Shown: piece by piece, positions 1 to 8,800 of the stretch
Numbering within the stretch: the first letter of the stretch is position 1
Layout: each line of letters begins with the position of its first letter
Source: Streptomyces fungicidicus
GTDB lineage: Bacteria; Actinomycetota; Actinomycetes; Streptomycetales; Streptomycetaceae
NCBI RefSeq assembly: GCF_003665435.1
Contig: NZ_CP023407.1
Span: 5,443,501-5,507,500 of the forward strand
DNA length: 64,000 bases
Direction of reading: 5' to 3'
The notes under the pieces: generated by a model
What the model saw: the letters and a program-made list of their open reading frames with translations, nothing else
What the model was told of the DNA's origin: nothing
The model's database searches: none
Made by a program: the position numbers and the translations under genes

Positions 1-1
1 C

Positions 2-403
2 CTGGTCACCAAGGCCGTCGTCGGCATCGCCGCCTGGGACGGCCCGCACGCCACGGTGTACGGCGCCCTGTCCGAGCCGGAGCGGGAGACGCTCCGGGAG
101 GCGGGGGCGTGCGCCGAGGTGGGCGGACAGGTCCTGGACGCGGCCGGCCTGCCGGTCGCCACGGAACTGGACGCCCGCATGATCTCCGTGAGCGCCGCCC
201 GACTCCGGGGCGTGAACGAGCTGATCGGCGTCTCGGCCGGCGGACGCGGCACCGCGGCGGTCCGCGCCGCGCTGAGGTCCGGACTGCTCACCGGCGTCGT
301 CATGGACGCCACGACCGCGCGCCGCCTGCTCTGGCAGGACGGCCCGGACGACCCGCCGGGGACCGCCCCGTCGCCCCGAACCACCGAACGAGGACCGCGA
401 TGA
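2..403 (+). CDS. SorC/DeoR-type sugar-binding transcriptional regulator, C-terminal fragment
   Basis: The frame enters from the left edge, so only the last 133 residues are visible and the DNA-binding part is missing. What remains matches the C-terminal effector-binding domain of SorC-family regulators. It has a GGQVLDAAG strand with a variable acidic/aromatic patch, an MISVSAARLRGV segment, a glycine-rich GVSAGGRGT loop that in this family binds the phosphosugar, then ALRSGLLTGVVMDATTARRLL, the usual end of the domain. Known members are tetrameric sugar-phosphate-responsive repressors or activators. The ligand cannot be inferred here. The stop codon overlaps the next gene's ATG (ATGA), so translation is probably coupled, although a functional link between this regulator and a T7SS accessory gene is not obvious. 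Confidence 0.85.
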   Translation: MVTKAVVGIAAWDGPHATVYGALSEPERETLREAGACAEVGGQVLDAAGLPVATELDARMISVSAARLRGVNELIGVSAGGRGTAAVRAALRSGLLTGVVMDATTARRLLWQDGPDDPPGTAPSPRTTERGPR

Positions 404-1062
404 GCTTGCAGGACGAGGAGCTTCCGCCCGTTCCGGACGACATCCGCGAGGCGGGCCGCCTCGCCCCCGACCACTGGCTGGGCGTGGTCGACCCGATGTG
501 GTCCGGGGAGGGCAAACCCCCGGAGTGGGCGATGACCGGACGGTGGCGGTCCGGCCTCGACGGCGAGATCGTCGAGTGGGAGGACAACCCCGATTACCGG
601 CCGTCCCCGCGTGCGCTGGACTGGCTCGTACCCGAGGACGAGGTGGACCGCGCCGTCCAGCTCGCCTCCACCGGATACGGGCCCGGGGAGGCGGTGCCGG
701 CCGCGCTGGCGGGCCGCGAGGTGGCCGTGCTGACGGCGCCGGGCGGCGGGCCCCTGAGCGCGACGGCGCCGGACGGGACGCCGGTGGTGCCGGTGTTCAC
801 CTCGTCGGTGTTCCTGCACACGGCGGGACGCTACGCGTTCGAACTCGTCGGCACCGAAGACCTTCTGGAGCGCGTCCCCGAGGGACACGTGCTGTACCTG
901 AACCCGTCGGCGGTGGTGAGCATGCTGCTCGACCCCGACACGGTGCGCGAGGCGGTGCGGGCCGGTGCGGCCGGGGAGCGGCCGCCCGCGCCCGCCGCCG
1001 CCGTCGGCACCGCGCGGGTGCTCACCGAGGCGGTCCGGCCGATCCGGGGGACGGACGCGTGA
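400..1062 (+). CDS. Type VII secretion system-associated SseB-like protein
   Basis: This is a 220-residue soluble protein with no signal peptide or membrane segment. Residues 1-60 hold a conserved PPDDI(R)EAGRLAPDHW block and residues 60-95 a WEDNPDYRPSP block. Residues ~110-180 resemble the N-terminal SseB domain (VPVFTSSVFL, then a hydrophobic strand ending in LYLNP), which also occurs in the two SseB genes near the right end of the window. I recall annotation pipelines calling such proteins T7SS-associated because they sit beside giant Streptomyces T7SS substrates. A biochemical role is not known to me. The ATG at 400 is chosen because upstream in-frame starts lie inside the regulator gene and because the paralogue at 48044 begins at the same motif. 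The stop overlaps the next GTG (GTGA). Confidence 0.8.
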   Translation: MSLQDEELPPVPDDIREAGRLAPDHWLGVVDPMWSGEGKPPEWAMTGRWRSGLDGEIVEWEDNPDYRPSPRALDWLVPEDEVDRAVQLASTGYGPGEAVPAALAGREVAVLTAPGGGPLSATAPDGTPVVPVFTSSVFLHTAGRYAFELVGTEDLLERVPEGHVLYLNPSAVVSMLLDPDTVREAVRAGAAGERPPAPAAAVGTARVLTEAVRPIRGTDA

Positions 1063-4000
1063 GCCGCTGGTCGTCGGTGCTTCCCGGCCGGGGGCGCAGG
1101 TCGGGTCCGGGCGCCGGGCGCGGTCCGGGGAGCCCGGCCGCCGGCAACGGCGGGAACGGCGGGAACGGCGGGGGCTCCGGAAGCGCCGGGGGCGGTGCGG
1201 GTGGTGCGGGCGGTGGTCCGCCGGTCGAGGACGTCGACGGGGTGCTGCTGGTGCGCTCGGTCGAGGACGACTCGTTCCCCCTGGAGGTCCTCGCCGAAGT
1301 GGCGGGCGCCGTCGGCCGGGAGGAGGACGTCGTCACGGTGATCGTCGGCTCCGCCGACGGGGGCGGGGCGCCCGGCGCCGACCACTGGGCACGGCTGGGC
1401 GCGCTGCTGGACTCCCTCCGCGCGCGCGGCACCGGCAGGATCCGGCTCGTCATGTCCGGCGCCGGTGACGACCGGCCGGACCGGCCCTGCGTCGCCCGCC
1501 GGATCGCGGACGCCTGGGAACTGGAGGTGACCGCCCCGGACGGGGCCGTGCTGATCACCCCCGGGGGCGCGCTGTTCGTCCACGGCGACTCCCGCCCCGG
1601 ATGCGGCTGGTGGCGGTTCGCGCCCGGCGCGGAACCCCGGAGACTGGGGCGGCGTGCCCCGGCGCCCGACTGGGAGGAGGCGCTGGACGGGGTCCCCGTG
1701 CGCACGTCCGGCGGCTGCGTAGTGGAGCGCGTACCGGCGGGCGTGCTGATCCGCCCGGCCGAGGCGCCCGGCCCCGCCCCCGACGACCTGTGCTTCTCCG
1801 TGCCCGTCGACTTCGAGCGTCTCACGGTGCTGGTGGGCGCCCCGCACGCGGAGGACGTCGCGGCCGACGAGGTGGCCGCGGTGCTCGCCGGGCTGCCGGC
1901 GGCGGAGCGCTCCCGCGCACGGCTCGCGCCGGGCGGCCGGCGCGATCTGCTCCGGCTCGGGCAGTCGGTCGCCGACCGGCTGGGAACCGAGGTGGAGGTA
2001 CTCACCGGCCTGCCGCTGCTCGACGACCACGCACCGCCCGGCACGGCCGCCCGGCCGACGCTGGTGGGGCGGGACGGCAGGCCCAGCTGGCGGCCGTTCG
2101 TGTCGGCCGTGGTCTGCGGACCGGTCGACGCCGAGGGGCGGGCCCCCGTGCCCAGGCCGGTGGGACTCCACCCGCCCGACTGGATACTCGGCGGCAGCGA
2201 ACGGGGCACGGTACGGCTGACGGACCGCTGGCAGGCGTCGGTGACCCGGGCCGGCCTCGCCCTGTGGGCGCCGGACGGCCCCCGGCCCGGTCCGCTCGGG
2301 CCGGCCGTCGACCCGGAGGTGTGCGCCATCGAACTGGGCATGCCGGGGCAGCCGTTGGACGGCTCCCTGCTGCCCGCGCTGTCCCGGCTGCTGCGCGGCC
2401 TCGGGACGGACGTCCGGTCACGCACCACCCTGCTGGTCCGCGGCAGGCTCCTCACCGGCGACGGCGCGCTGCGCCGCCTGGCCGCCGAGCACGGCATCCC
2501 CGGCATCCGCTACGTCACGGCCGGCAGGCCGGCCGTGACAGCCGGCCGCCCGGGCCCCGCCGCTGGTGCGGCCGCCCGCCGCCCCGGCAGCGGCGGCGAC
2601 CCGGTGACGGTCGGGTCCGGGGAGGCTGCGCAGACTCGCGGGCATGCGGGGAGGGTTGCTGCGGGCGGCGCTGCCGAGCCGGGGGTTGAGCCTGGTCAGG
2701 CCGGGGCGTCGGGTGTTGCGGCTCCTTCCTCCGTCATGGCCGCCGGTACATCCGGGCGTGGGGTCGCCCCCGGACCGGGCACGGCTGCCGCTCCGCCGGC
2801 TGGGCCTCGCCCCTCCGGCGGCGACCCGGCGCGGCGGGCTGCGGCGGGCGGCGCTGGTGCGTCCGGCGGTGGGGCGGCTCGACGCCCGGGTGCGGCTTCC
2901 GACGGTCCGCACGCCATCGAGCCCGGCCGGGGTTCATCGCCCGGCGCGGTGGCCCGCGAGTCCGGTACGGCGGCTGCTGCGCCGTCGGTCGAGCCCCGCG
3001 GTGGGGTCGGTGGCGGCCGGGGGGCCGCCGAGTCCGGCCAGACCGCGCCGTCCCGCCGGGCCGGTTCGGGCGCCGAGGCGCCCACGTCCGCCGCGGCCCC
3101 GGACGGAGGGCCGGCCGAACTCCCCGTTCAGCCGGGCGATTCCGCTGAAGAGAACACGGAAGCCGCGGGTTCGTCGGCGGCAGGCCCCGGGGAGACGGTG
3201 AGCTCTCCTGCGGAGGGCGCGGACGGTGCCGCCGGACGGCCGGGCGTGCCCGGCGCGGCGGGGGAGGGGAAGCTCGCCGAGGCGGACCCGGCCGCCGCAA
3301 CGCCGGACGTCGTGGAGGAACCCCGGCCGCGCGTTGCCTCTGCGGACGGGTCGCGCGCCGGTGCTGACAGTGAGCGGGGTCGGGCCGTCGGTGTCGGCGT
3401 ACCGCCGGACGTTGTGCGGGAAGGCCCGCAGGGGGCGGTGGTCCGGACGGGCCCTGCCCCTGCAGCCGGGGCGCGTGCCGGGGATGACAGCGGGGCGACC
3501 GCGGGCGCTGGTGGAGGCGGGGCGCCGGATGTCGTGGAGGAAGGCCCGGTCGGGGCTGGGGCCCGGTCGGGTGTGGTGTCCGCGGTCGGGGTGCGTGCCG
3601 GGGGTGACGGCGGGGTGGCCGTGGGCGCTGGTGGTGAGCGGGCCGGTGGTGTCGGGGTGTCGTCGGACGTTGTGTCGGAAGGTCCGCAGGAGCCGGTGGC
3701 CGGAGGGGCGGTGGTCCGGGCGGGCACTGCCTCTGTGGCCGGGGTGCGGTCGACCGGGTGGGGGCGGGGTCGTGCGGCTCTGCCCTTTGTGCCGGGGCAT
3801 GTCAGCGGGGTGGCCGAGCGTGCCGCGTTTCGGGATGCCGCGGCCGGTGCCTGGGAGGGGCACGCCGCCGCGGTGTCCCGGGTGCTCACCCGCATGCCCG
3901 CCCTGCGCGGCCACGAACTGGAGGCCGCCCGTACCGATCTGGTCGCCGCGCACGCCTACCTCACCGCGGACGAAGGGCCGCTTCACCACCGCGAGTTGAC

Positions 4001-4541
4001 CCGCGACCTGCGTGCCGGCGAGGGGCGGCTGCTGCCCTACGCCGGCTGTCTGGCGTCCGCCCTGCGGCGGCTGCCCTCCTACCGGGGCGTAGCCCTGCGC
4101 GGCGGGGACGCCGACGGACCCGAACCCCCGGTCGGCGCGCTGCTGCAGGACCCCGCCCCGGTCAGCGCCCTGGCCGGCACCTCGGCGGTCCCCGCCGGAG
4201 CCGGCGTGCGGTACGCGATCTGGTCCGTCACCGGGCGCAAGGTACGGCAACTGCTCGACCGGCCGGGCGGTGACCCGGAGTCGTACGAGGAGATCGTCTT
4301 CGTGCCGGGGACCGGCTTCCGGGTGCTGGCGGTACGGACCGTGCCCGCCGGCCCCTCCGTCGTACTGCTGCGTGAGCTCCCGGGCAACGCGACCGCCTAC
4401 ATGGACGGGTCGGAGGAACTGAGCGGCCTGGACCTCAAGGCGCTCGCGCACCTCGAGGAGGCGCTCGCCAAGGGCTTCCGGGCCGGCGGGGCGACGGAGT
4501 GGCCGGAACGCTGCTCCGGACCCGTGGGCCAGGACGGATAG
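1059..4541 (+). CDS. Large Ala/Gly/Pro-rich T7SS-locus protein with ADP-ribosyltransferase-like C-terminal domain
   Basis: 1160 residues from a GTG that overlaps the previous stop. A Gly-rich stretch (~25-50) leads into a globular N-terminal part (~50-490) that I do not recognise. It contains VDGVLLVRSVEDD and two places where a strand is followed by a W..(Y/F).PG-like turn. Residues ~500-905 are low complexity (Ala/Gly/Pro/Ser), with imperfect repeats built around DVV(E/R/S)E. The C-terminal domain (~925-1145) resembles R-S-E class ADP-ribosyltransferases. It has LPSYRGVALRGG with Arg1009, IWSVTG (Ser1056/Thr1058) where ARTs have their STS strand, and YEEIVFVPGTGFRVL with Glu1077/1078 before the PG turn. 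No signal peptide or membrane helix is seen. By position it is a candidate T7SS substrate or accessory protein. Activity is unproven, since the first Glu of the classic ExE is replaced by Tyr1076. Confidence 0.65.
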   Translation: MSRWSSVLPGRGRRSGPGAGRGPGSPAAGNGGNGGNGGGSGSAGGGAGGAGGGPPVEDVDGVLLVRSVEDDSFPLEVLAEVAGAVGREEDVVTVIVGSADGGGAPGADHWARLGALLDSLRARGTGRIRLVMSGAGDDRPDRPCVARRIADAWELEVTAPDGAVLITPGGALFVHGDSRPGCGWWRFAPGAEPRRLGRRAPAPDWEEALDGVPVRTSGGCVVERVPAGVLIRPAEAPGPAPDDLCFSVPVDFERLTVLVGAPHAEDVAADEVAAVLAGLPAAERSRARLAPGGRRDLLRLGQSVADRLGTEVEVLTGLPLLDDHAPPGTAARPTLVGRDGRPSWRPFVSAVVCGPVDAEGRAPVPRPVGLHPPDWILGGSERGTVRLTDRWQASVTRAGLALWAPDGPRPGPLGPAVDPEVCAIELGMPGQPLDGSLLPALSRLLRGLGTDVRSRTTLLVRGRLLTGDGALRRLAAEHGIPGIRYVTAGRPAVTAGRPGPAAGAAARRPGSGGDPVTVGSGEAAQTRGHAGRVAAGGAAEPGVEPGQAGASGVAAPSSVMAAGTSGRGVAPGPGTAAAPPAGPRPSGGDPARRAAAGGAGASGGGAARRPGAASDGPHAIEPGRGSSPGAVARESGTAAAAPSVEPRGGVGGGRGAAESGQTAPSRRAGSGAEAPTSAAAPDGGPAELPVQPGDSAEENTEAAGSSAAGPGETVSSPAEGADGAAGRPGVPGAAGEGKLAEADPAAATPDVVEEPRPRVASADGSRAGADSERGRAVGVGVPPDVVREGPQGAVVRTGPAPAAGARAGDDSGATAGAGGGGAPDVVEEGPVGAGARSGVVSAVGVRAGGDGGVAVGAGGERAGGVGVSSDVVSEGPQEPVAGGAVVRAGTASVAGVRSTGWGRGRAALPFVPGHVSGVAERAAFRDAAAGAWEGHAAAVSRVLTRMPALRGHELEAARTDLVAAHAYLTADEGPLHHRELTRDLRAGEGRLLPYAGCLASALRRLPSYRGVALRGGDADGPEPPVGALLQDPAPVSALAGTSAVPAGAGVRYAIWSVTGRKVRQLLDRPGGDPESYEEIVFVPGTGFRVLAVRTVPAGPSVVLLRELPGNATAYMDGSEELSGLDLKALAHLEEALAKGFRAGGATEWPERCSGPVGQDG

Positions 4542-4592
4542 CGAGCGGCGAGCACCGCACCACCGCCGTTCGCCCCCCACAACTCAAGGAGA

Positions 4593-5819
4593 ATGATGGC
4601 ACCACAGAAACCGCCGTCCCCCGAAGGGCCGGACGGCACGGGCGGTTCGTCCGTCCGCAGGGCCGTCTCCCTCGGGTCGGCGGCAGCCGACCCCGGACCG
4701 ATGCTGGCACCGGCCGCGCGGCGCACCGCCGCCCCGGAGCCGGGCGAGGGCGGGAACGAGGGAGCGCAGACCGCACGACCGGCCCCGGAGACCCCCGAGA
4801 GCGAGGCCGCCCCCGAGCGGCCCGCAACCACGGCCGCGGCCGCCGAGGAACCGGACACCACGGCCGCCCCCGCCGAGCCCGCCGCCACCGGGCAGGCCGC
4901 CCCCGACACCCGTGCCCGCGGGGTCGGCGGAGCGGACGGGGCGGCCACAGCCACCGCCACAGCCACCGCCACCGCGTCCGGTGCGGACGGGCCGCCGTCC
5001 GGCAACCCGAAGAAGCCCCTGCTCGCCGCGGCCGGCATCGCGGGCGTGGTCCTCCTCGCGGTACCGCTGCTCATCTGGGCCACGGACGACTCGGAGCCGA
5101 AGAAGGACAACGTGGCGGTGGCCGCCGGGTCGGACACCCTCCTCGAGGAGGAGCCCCTGGAGGCGCCGAAGGGCGACTACGCCCCGGCGGAGCCCACACC
5201 GGAGCCGTCCACCGCGAAGCCGTCCGCCGCGCCGAGCAGCTCCGTCGTCAAGAAGTCCGCGCCGAGCACGCCGAGTTCGGCCCCGGTCGAGAAGCCGACC
5301 GAGGTGGCGACGGAGAAGGCCGAGACCCAGGTGCGGGAGCGCAAGGCCCCCAAGCTCCCGCCGAACACCGCCGCTTACGCCGTCCAGCGGATGGCCGCGT
5401 CGAACCCCGGTCGGCACATCTGCTACCGGGTCCACGTGAAGGGCTCCGGCTGGACCGCCCCCGTGTGCGACGGGGCCACCGCGGGCCAGGAGGGCAAGGG
5501 GCGGCCCATCACCGCCATCAACATCGCGGTGGCGGACGCCAAGCGGGTGAACGGCAACGAGTTCATCCAGAAGGACGGCTGGACGACCGAGTGGTCGGGC
5601 GCCGCCGACGGCACGGACCTGTACCTGGGCAGCGCCGCCGCCGGCGCGCCGAACCTCAGCGGCTTCACCATCGGCGTCGAGGCGGGCAACGTCTGCCAGA
5701 ACCACAAGCTGGGCGAGCGCGGCTGGGGCGGCCTGGCGTGCGAGTCGTCCAAGGGCTGGGTGTTCGGCGGTTCGACGGAGCCGCAGTTCTGGCTGGAGGC
5801 CGTCAGGTTCAACGTGTGA
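4593..5819 (+). CDS. Single-pass membrane protein with extracytoplasmic ChW-like domain
   Basis: 408 residues. Residues 1-140 are a disordered Ala/Pro/Glu-rich cytoplasmic region ending in an (Ala/Thr) run. One hydrophobic helix follows at ~147-167 (LLAAAGIAGVVLLAVPLLIW), then a Pro/Lys/Ser linker. The C-terminal ~150 residues resemble Clostridial hydrophobic W (ChW) repeats: YRVHVKGSGW...CDGATAG..G..I..I.I, a second ..DGW...W..G.DG.D.Y.G., and a last segment with IGVEAGNVCQ and LGERGWGGLAC. ChW repeats are exported ligand- or wall-binding modules. The start has AAGGAG at 4586-4591. ATG 4593 is very close to it and ATG 4596 (one codon later) is equally possible. The gene follows 1059-4541 after 51 bp and ends at a hairpin terminator, so 400-5819 is probably one transcript. 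It could anchor or sense the cell surface for the T7SS. Confidence 0.7.
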   Translation: MMAPQKPPSPEGPDGTGGSSVRRAVSLGSAAADPGPMLAPAARRTAAPEPGEGGNEGAQTARPAPETPESEAAPERPATTAAAAEEPDTTAAPAEPAATGQAAPDTRARGVGGADGAATATATATATASGADGPPSGNPKKPLLAAAGIAGVVLLAVPLLIWATDDSEPKKDNVAVAAGSDTLLEEEPLEAPKGDYAPAEPTPEPSTAKPSAAPSSSVVKKSAPSTPSSAPVEKPTEVATEKAETQVRERKAPKLPPNTAAYAVQRMAASNPGRHICYRVHVKGSGWTAPVCDGATAGQEGKGRPITAINIAVADAKRVNGNEFIQKDGWTTEWSGAADGTDLYLGSAAAGAPNLSGFTIGVEAGNVCQNHKLGERGWGGLACESSKGWVFGGSTEPQFWLEAVRFNV

Positions 5820-5840
5820 GGGGCGCCCCGGCGCAGCGGA

Positions 5841-5866
5841 CGCCCGCCGGCGCGGACCGGCGGGCG
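5841..5866. terminator. Convergent-gene terminator hairpin
   Basis: Perfect 10-bp inverted repeat CGCCCGCCGG-N6-CCGGCGGGCG lying between the stop of the plus-strand gene (5819) and the stop of the minus-strand ATPase gene (5882). There is no long U-tract, as usual for Streptomyces. It could serve both strands. Confidence 0.75.
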
Positions 5867-5881
5867 TTCCCCTTCAGCGGA

Positions 5882-8800
5882 TCACAGGGCGGCCCCCTGC
5901 CGCCGCCCCGGCGGCAGATCCTGCGGGAGCAGCGTGGTGAGGTCGGCGAGGCTGGGCGAGGCCAGCCCGCCCAGCCGGCGGGCCTGGCTCGTCATCATCG
6001 ACTCCAGCAGCTGCCGGGCGAGCCGCGCGTTGCCGAAGGACCGGTCGCGCGGGATGCCGTCCACATGGGCGCGCAGCGCCGCGAGGGTCGGCTCGGCGCA
6101 CTCGTACCCGGAGGCGGCGGCGTGCCGGGACACGATGGTGACCAGCTCGTCCGTGCTGTAGTCCTCGAACGTCACGAACTTGGAGAACCGCGACGTCAGG
6201 CCGGGGTTGGAGGCGAGGAAGCGCTCCATCTCACCGGTGTACCCGGCGACGACGACCACGATCTCGTCGCGGTGGTCCTCCATCAGCTTCAGCAGGGTGT
6301 CGACGGCTTCCCGGCCGAAGTCGTTGGACGACCCCTCGGGGGTCAGGGTGTACGCCTCGTCGATGAACAGCACGCCGCCCAGCGCGCCGGTGAAGACGTC
6401 CTTGGTGCGCTGGGCGGTGTGGCCGACGTACTGGCCCACCAGGTCCGCCCGGGCCACCTCCACCAGGGAGTCGCGGGGGAGCACTCCCAGCGAGTGCAGG
6501 AGCCTCGCGTACAGCCGGGCGACGGTGGTCTTGCCGGTGCCGGGCGGCCCGCTGAAGACGAGGTGGTTGCTGATCCGGGGGGCGGGCAGCCCCGCCGCGA
6601 CCCGCTGCCGGGCGTTGGTCAGCAGACTGACCAGGTCGGACACCTCCCGCTTCACGGCGGCGAGCCCCACCATGGCGGTGAGTTCGGCCATCGGGTCGGA
6701 CGGGTCGGCGGCGTCCTCCGCGGTCCCGCCGACGGCCGCCGCCTCCGCGTCGCCGACGTCCGCCGGCAGCAGCAGGGTCAGATCGTTCTCGGCCGGGTCG
6801 GTCATGGCCGCGAGCCGGAACGCCTGCCGGTCCACCATGTCCTCGAACACGGCGCGGGCCGCGCGGCCGTTGCCGAAGGTCGCGTCGCGCGTCATCCGCT
6901 CGAAGCGCACGGCGAGGGCCTCCCGGGTGAGCGGACCGAGCTCGAACTGGTGGCGGTGGCAGAGGCTTTCGGTGATCGTCACCAGTTCGTCCACCGCGTA
7001 GTTGCCGAACTCGACGGTGCGGGTGAAGCGGGAGGCGAGTCCGGGGTTGGCGGTCAGGAACGACTCCATCTGCTCGGAGTAGCCGGCCGCCACCACGACC
7101 ACGTCGTCGCGGTGGTCCTCCATCAGCTTCAGCAGGGTGTCGACGGCCTCCCGGCCGAAGTCGTTGGACGTCCCCTCGACGGTGAGGGTGTACGCCTCGT
7201 CGATGAACAGCACGCCGCCCAGAGCGCTGTTGAACGCCTCGGTGGTCTTGATGGCCGTGCCGCCGATGACCTGCGCGACCAGGTCGGCGCGGGCGACCTC
7301 GACCAGATGCCCGCTTCTGAGCACACCCAGGTCGGCGAGGATGCTGCCGTAGAGGCGGGCGACGGTGGTCTTGCCGGTGCCGGGCGGCCCCGCGAAGATC
7401 AGGTGCCGGCTCATCGACGGGACCGGCATGCCGAGCCGGCGCCGGCGCTCCGCGAGCTGGTTCAGGTTGACCAGCGTGTTCACCTGGTGCTTGACGTTGT
7501 CCAGGCCGACCAGCGACTCCAGTTCGGCCAGCGGGCCCTCGGGTTCCCGCGCCTCGCCGGGGCCGCCCGGGGCGCCGTCCTCGCCGCCGGCCCCGGCCGA
7601 CTCGCCCCAGCTGTCCGGCAGGCCGTTGTCCGCGCTGGTCAGCAGCTCGACCGTGAGACGTTCACCCGCGCGGCTCTGGCGCAGTCCCGCGCCGCGGTTG
7701 TCGCGTACGACGCAGCGGGTGACGTCGACCGGCTCGGCGCTGTCTATCCGCACGCCGTCGCCCGTACTGCCGCTGATCTCGCAGGAGTTGAGAGTGGCCC
7801 GGCCGCCGCGCGACACCTGGACGCCGTGCGCCCTGGAACCGTGCACCCGGACCCGCTCCAGGGTGATCTCCGCGCCGTCCCGCACGCTGACCCCGGCGTC
7901 CGCGCTGTCGCCGATCTCGCAGTCCCGCAGGGTGCCCCGGCCGCGTTCGCCGACGAGGACGCCCGAGCGGGCGGCCGAGGTGAGCACGGTGTCGCCGATC
8001 TCGGGGTCGGAGTCGTCGTCGATGCTCAGCGCGCAGCCCCCGGCGGACTCGACCTCGCAGTGCTCCAGGCGGCCCCGGGCGTCGTCGCCGAACTCGATGC
8101 CGTGGCCGCCGGATCCGGTGACCCGCGCGCGGCGCAGCAGGGGGTTGGCGGCGGTGCGCACCGAGATGCCGACGCCCGCCGCGTCCAGGACCTCCAGGCG
8201 CTCGAACTCGGCCGTGGAGTCGTCCCAGAGCTGCACCGCCCCGGCGGTGTCGGCGCAGTCGCTCACCACGGTGTCCCGCAGCAGCGGGGCGCTGCCCTCG
8301 ACGACCCGCACGGCGGCCTCGGTGGATCCGTGGAAGGAGCAGCCCTCCAGGGTCCCGCGCGAACGGTCCAGGACCAGCAGCCCGCTGGTCTTGGTGCGCC
8401 GGGTGACGCAGCCGCTGAGCACCGGGTCGGCGCCGCCGGAGATGACGATGCCGCTCTGCGCGATGGACTCGAAGGACGTCTCCTCGATCTCCGGGCGGGA
8501 CATGCTGGTCACCAGCAGGCCCACCGAGGTGTGGTGCACGGCGCACCGCAGCACGCGGGTGGAGCTGTGGCCCTCCAGGGCGATGGCGGGCTTGTCGGTG
8601 CCGGAGATGTCGCAGCCCTCCACGGTGCCGCGGGCCTCGCCGCTCGCCAGGACGCCGTTGGCCCGCGCGCCCCGGATGCGGCAGTCGCGGACGAGGGGCG
8701 CGGCGGTCTCGCCGATCACCACCGCCGAGGTGCCGAAGTTCTCGAACACGCAGTCCTCGACGATGCTTTCGCTCTCCGACGAGTCGACGAGTCCGGCGCC

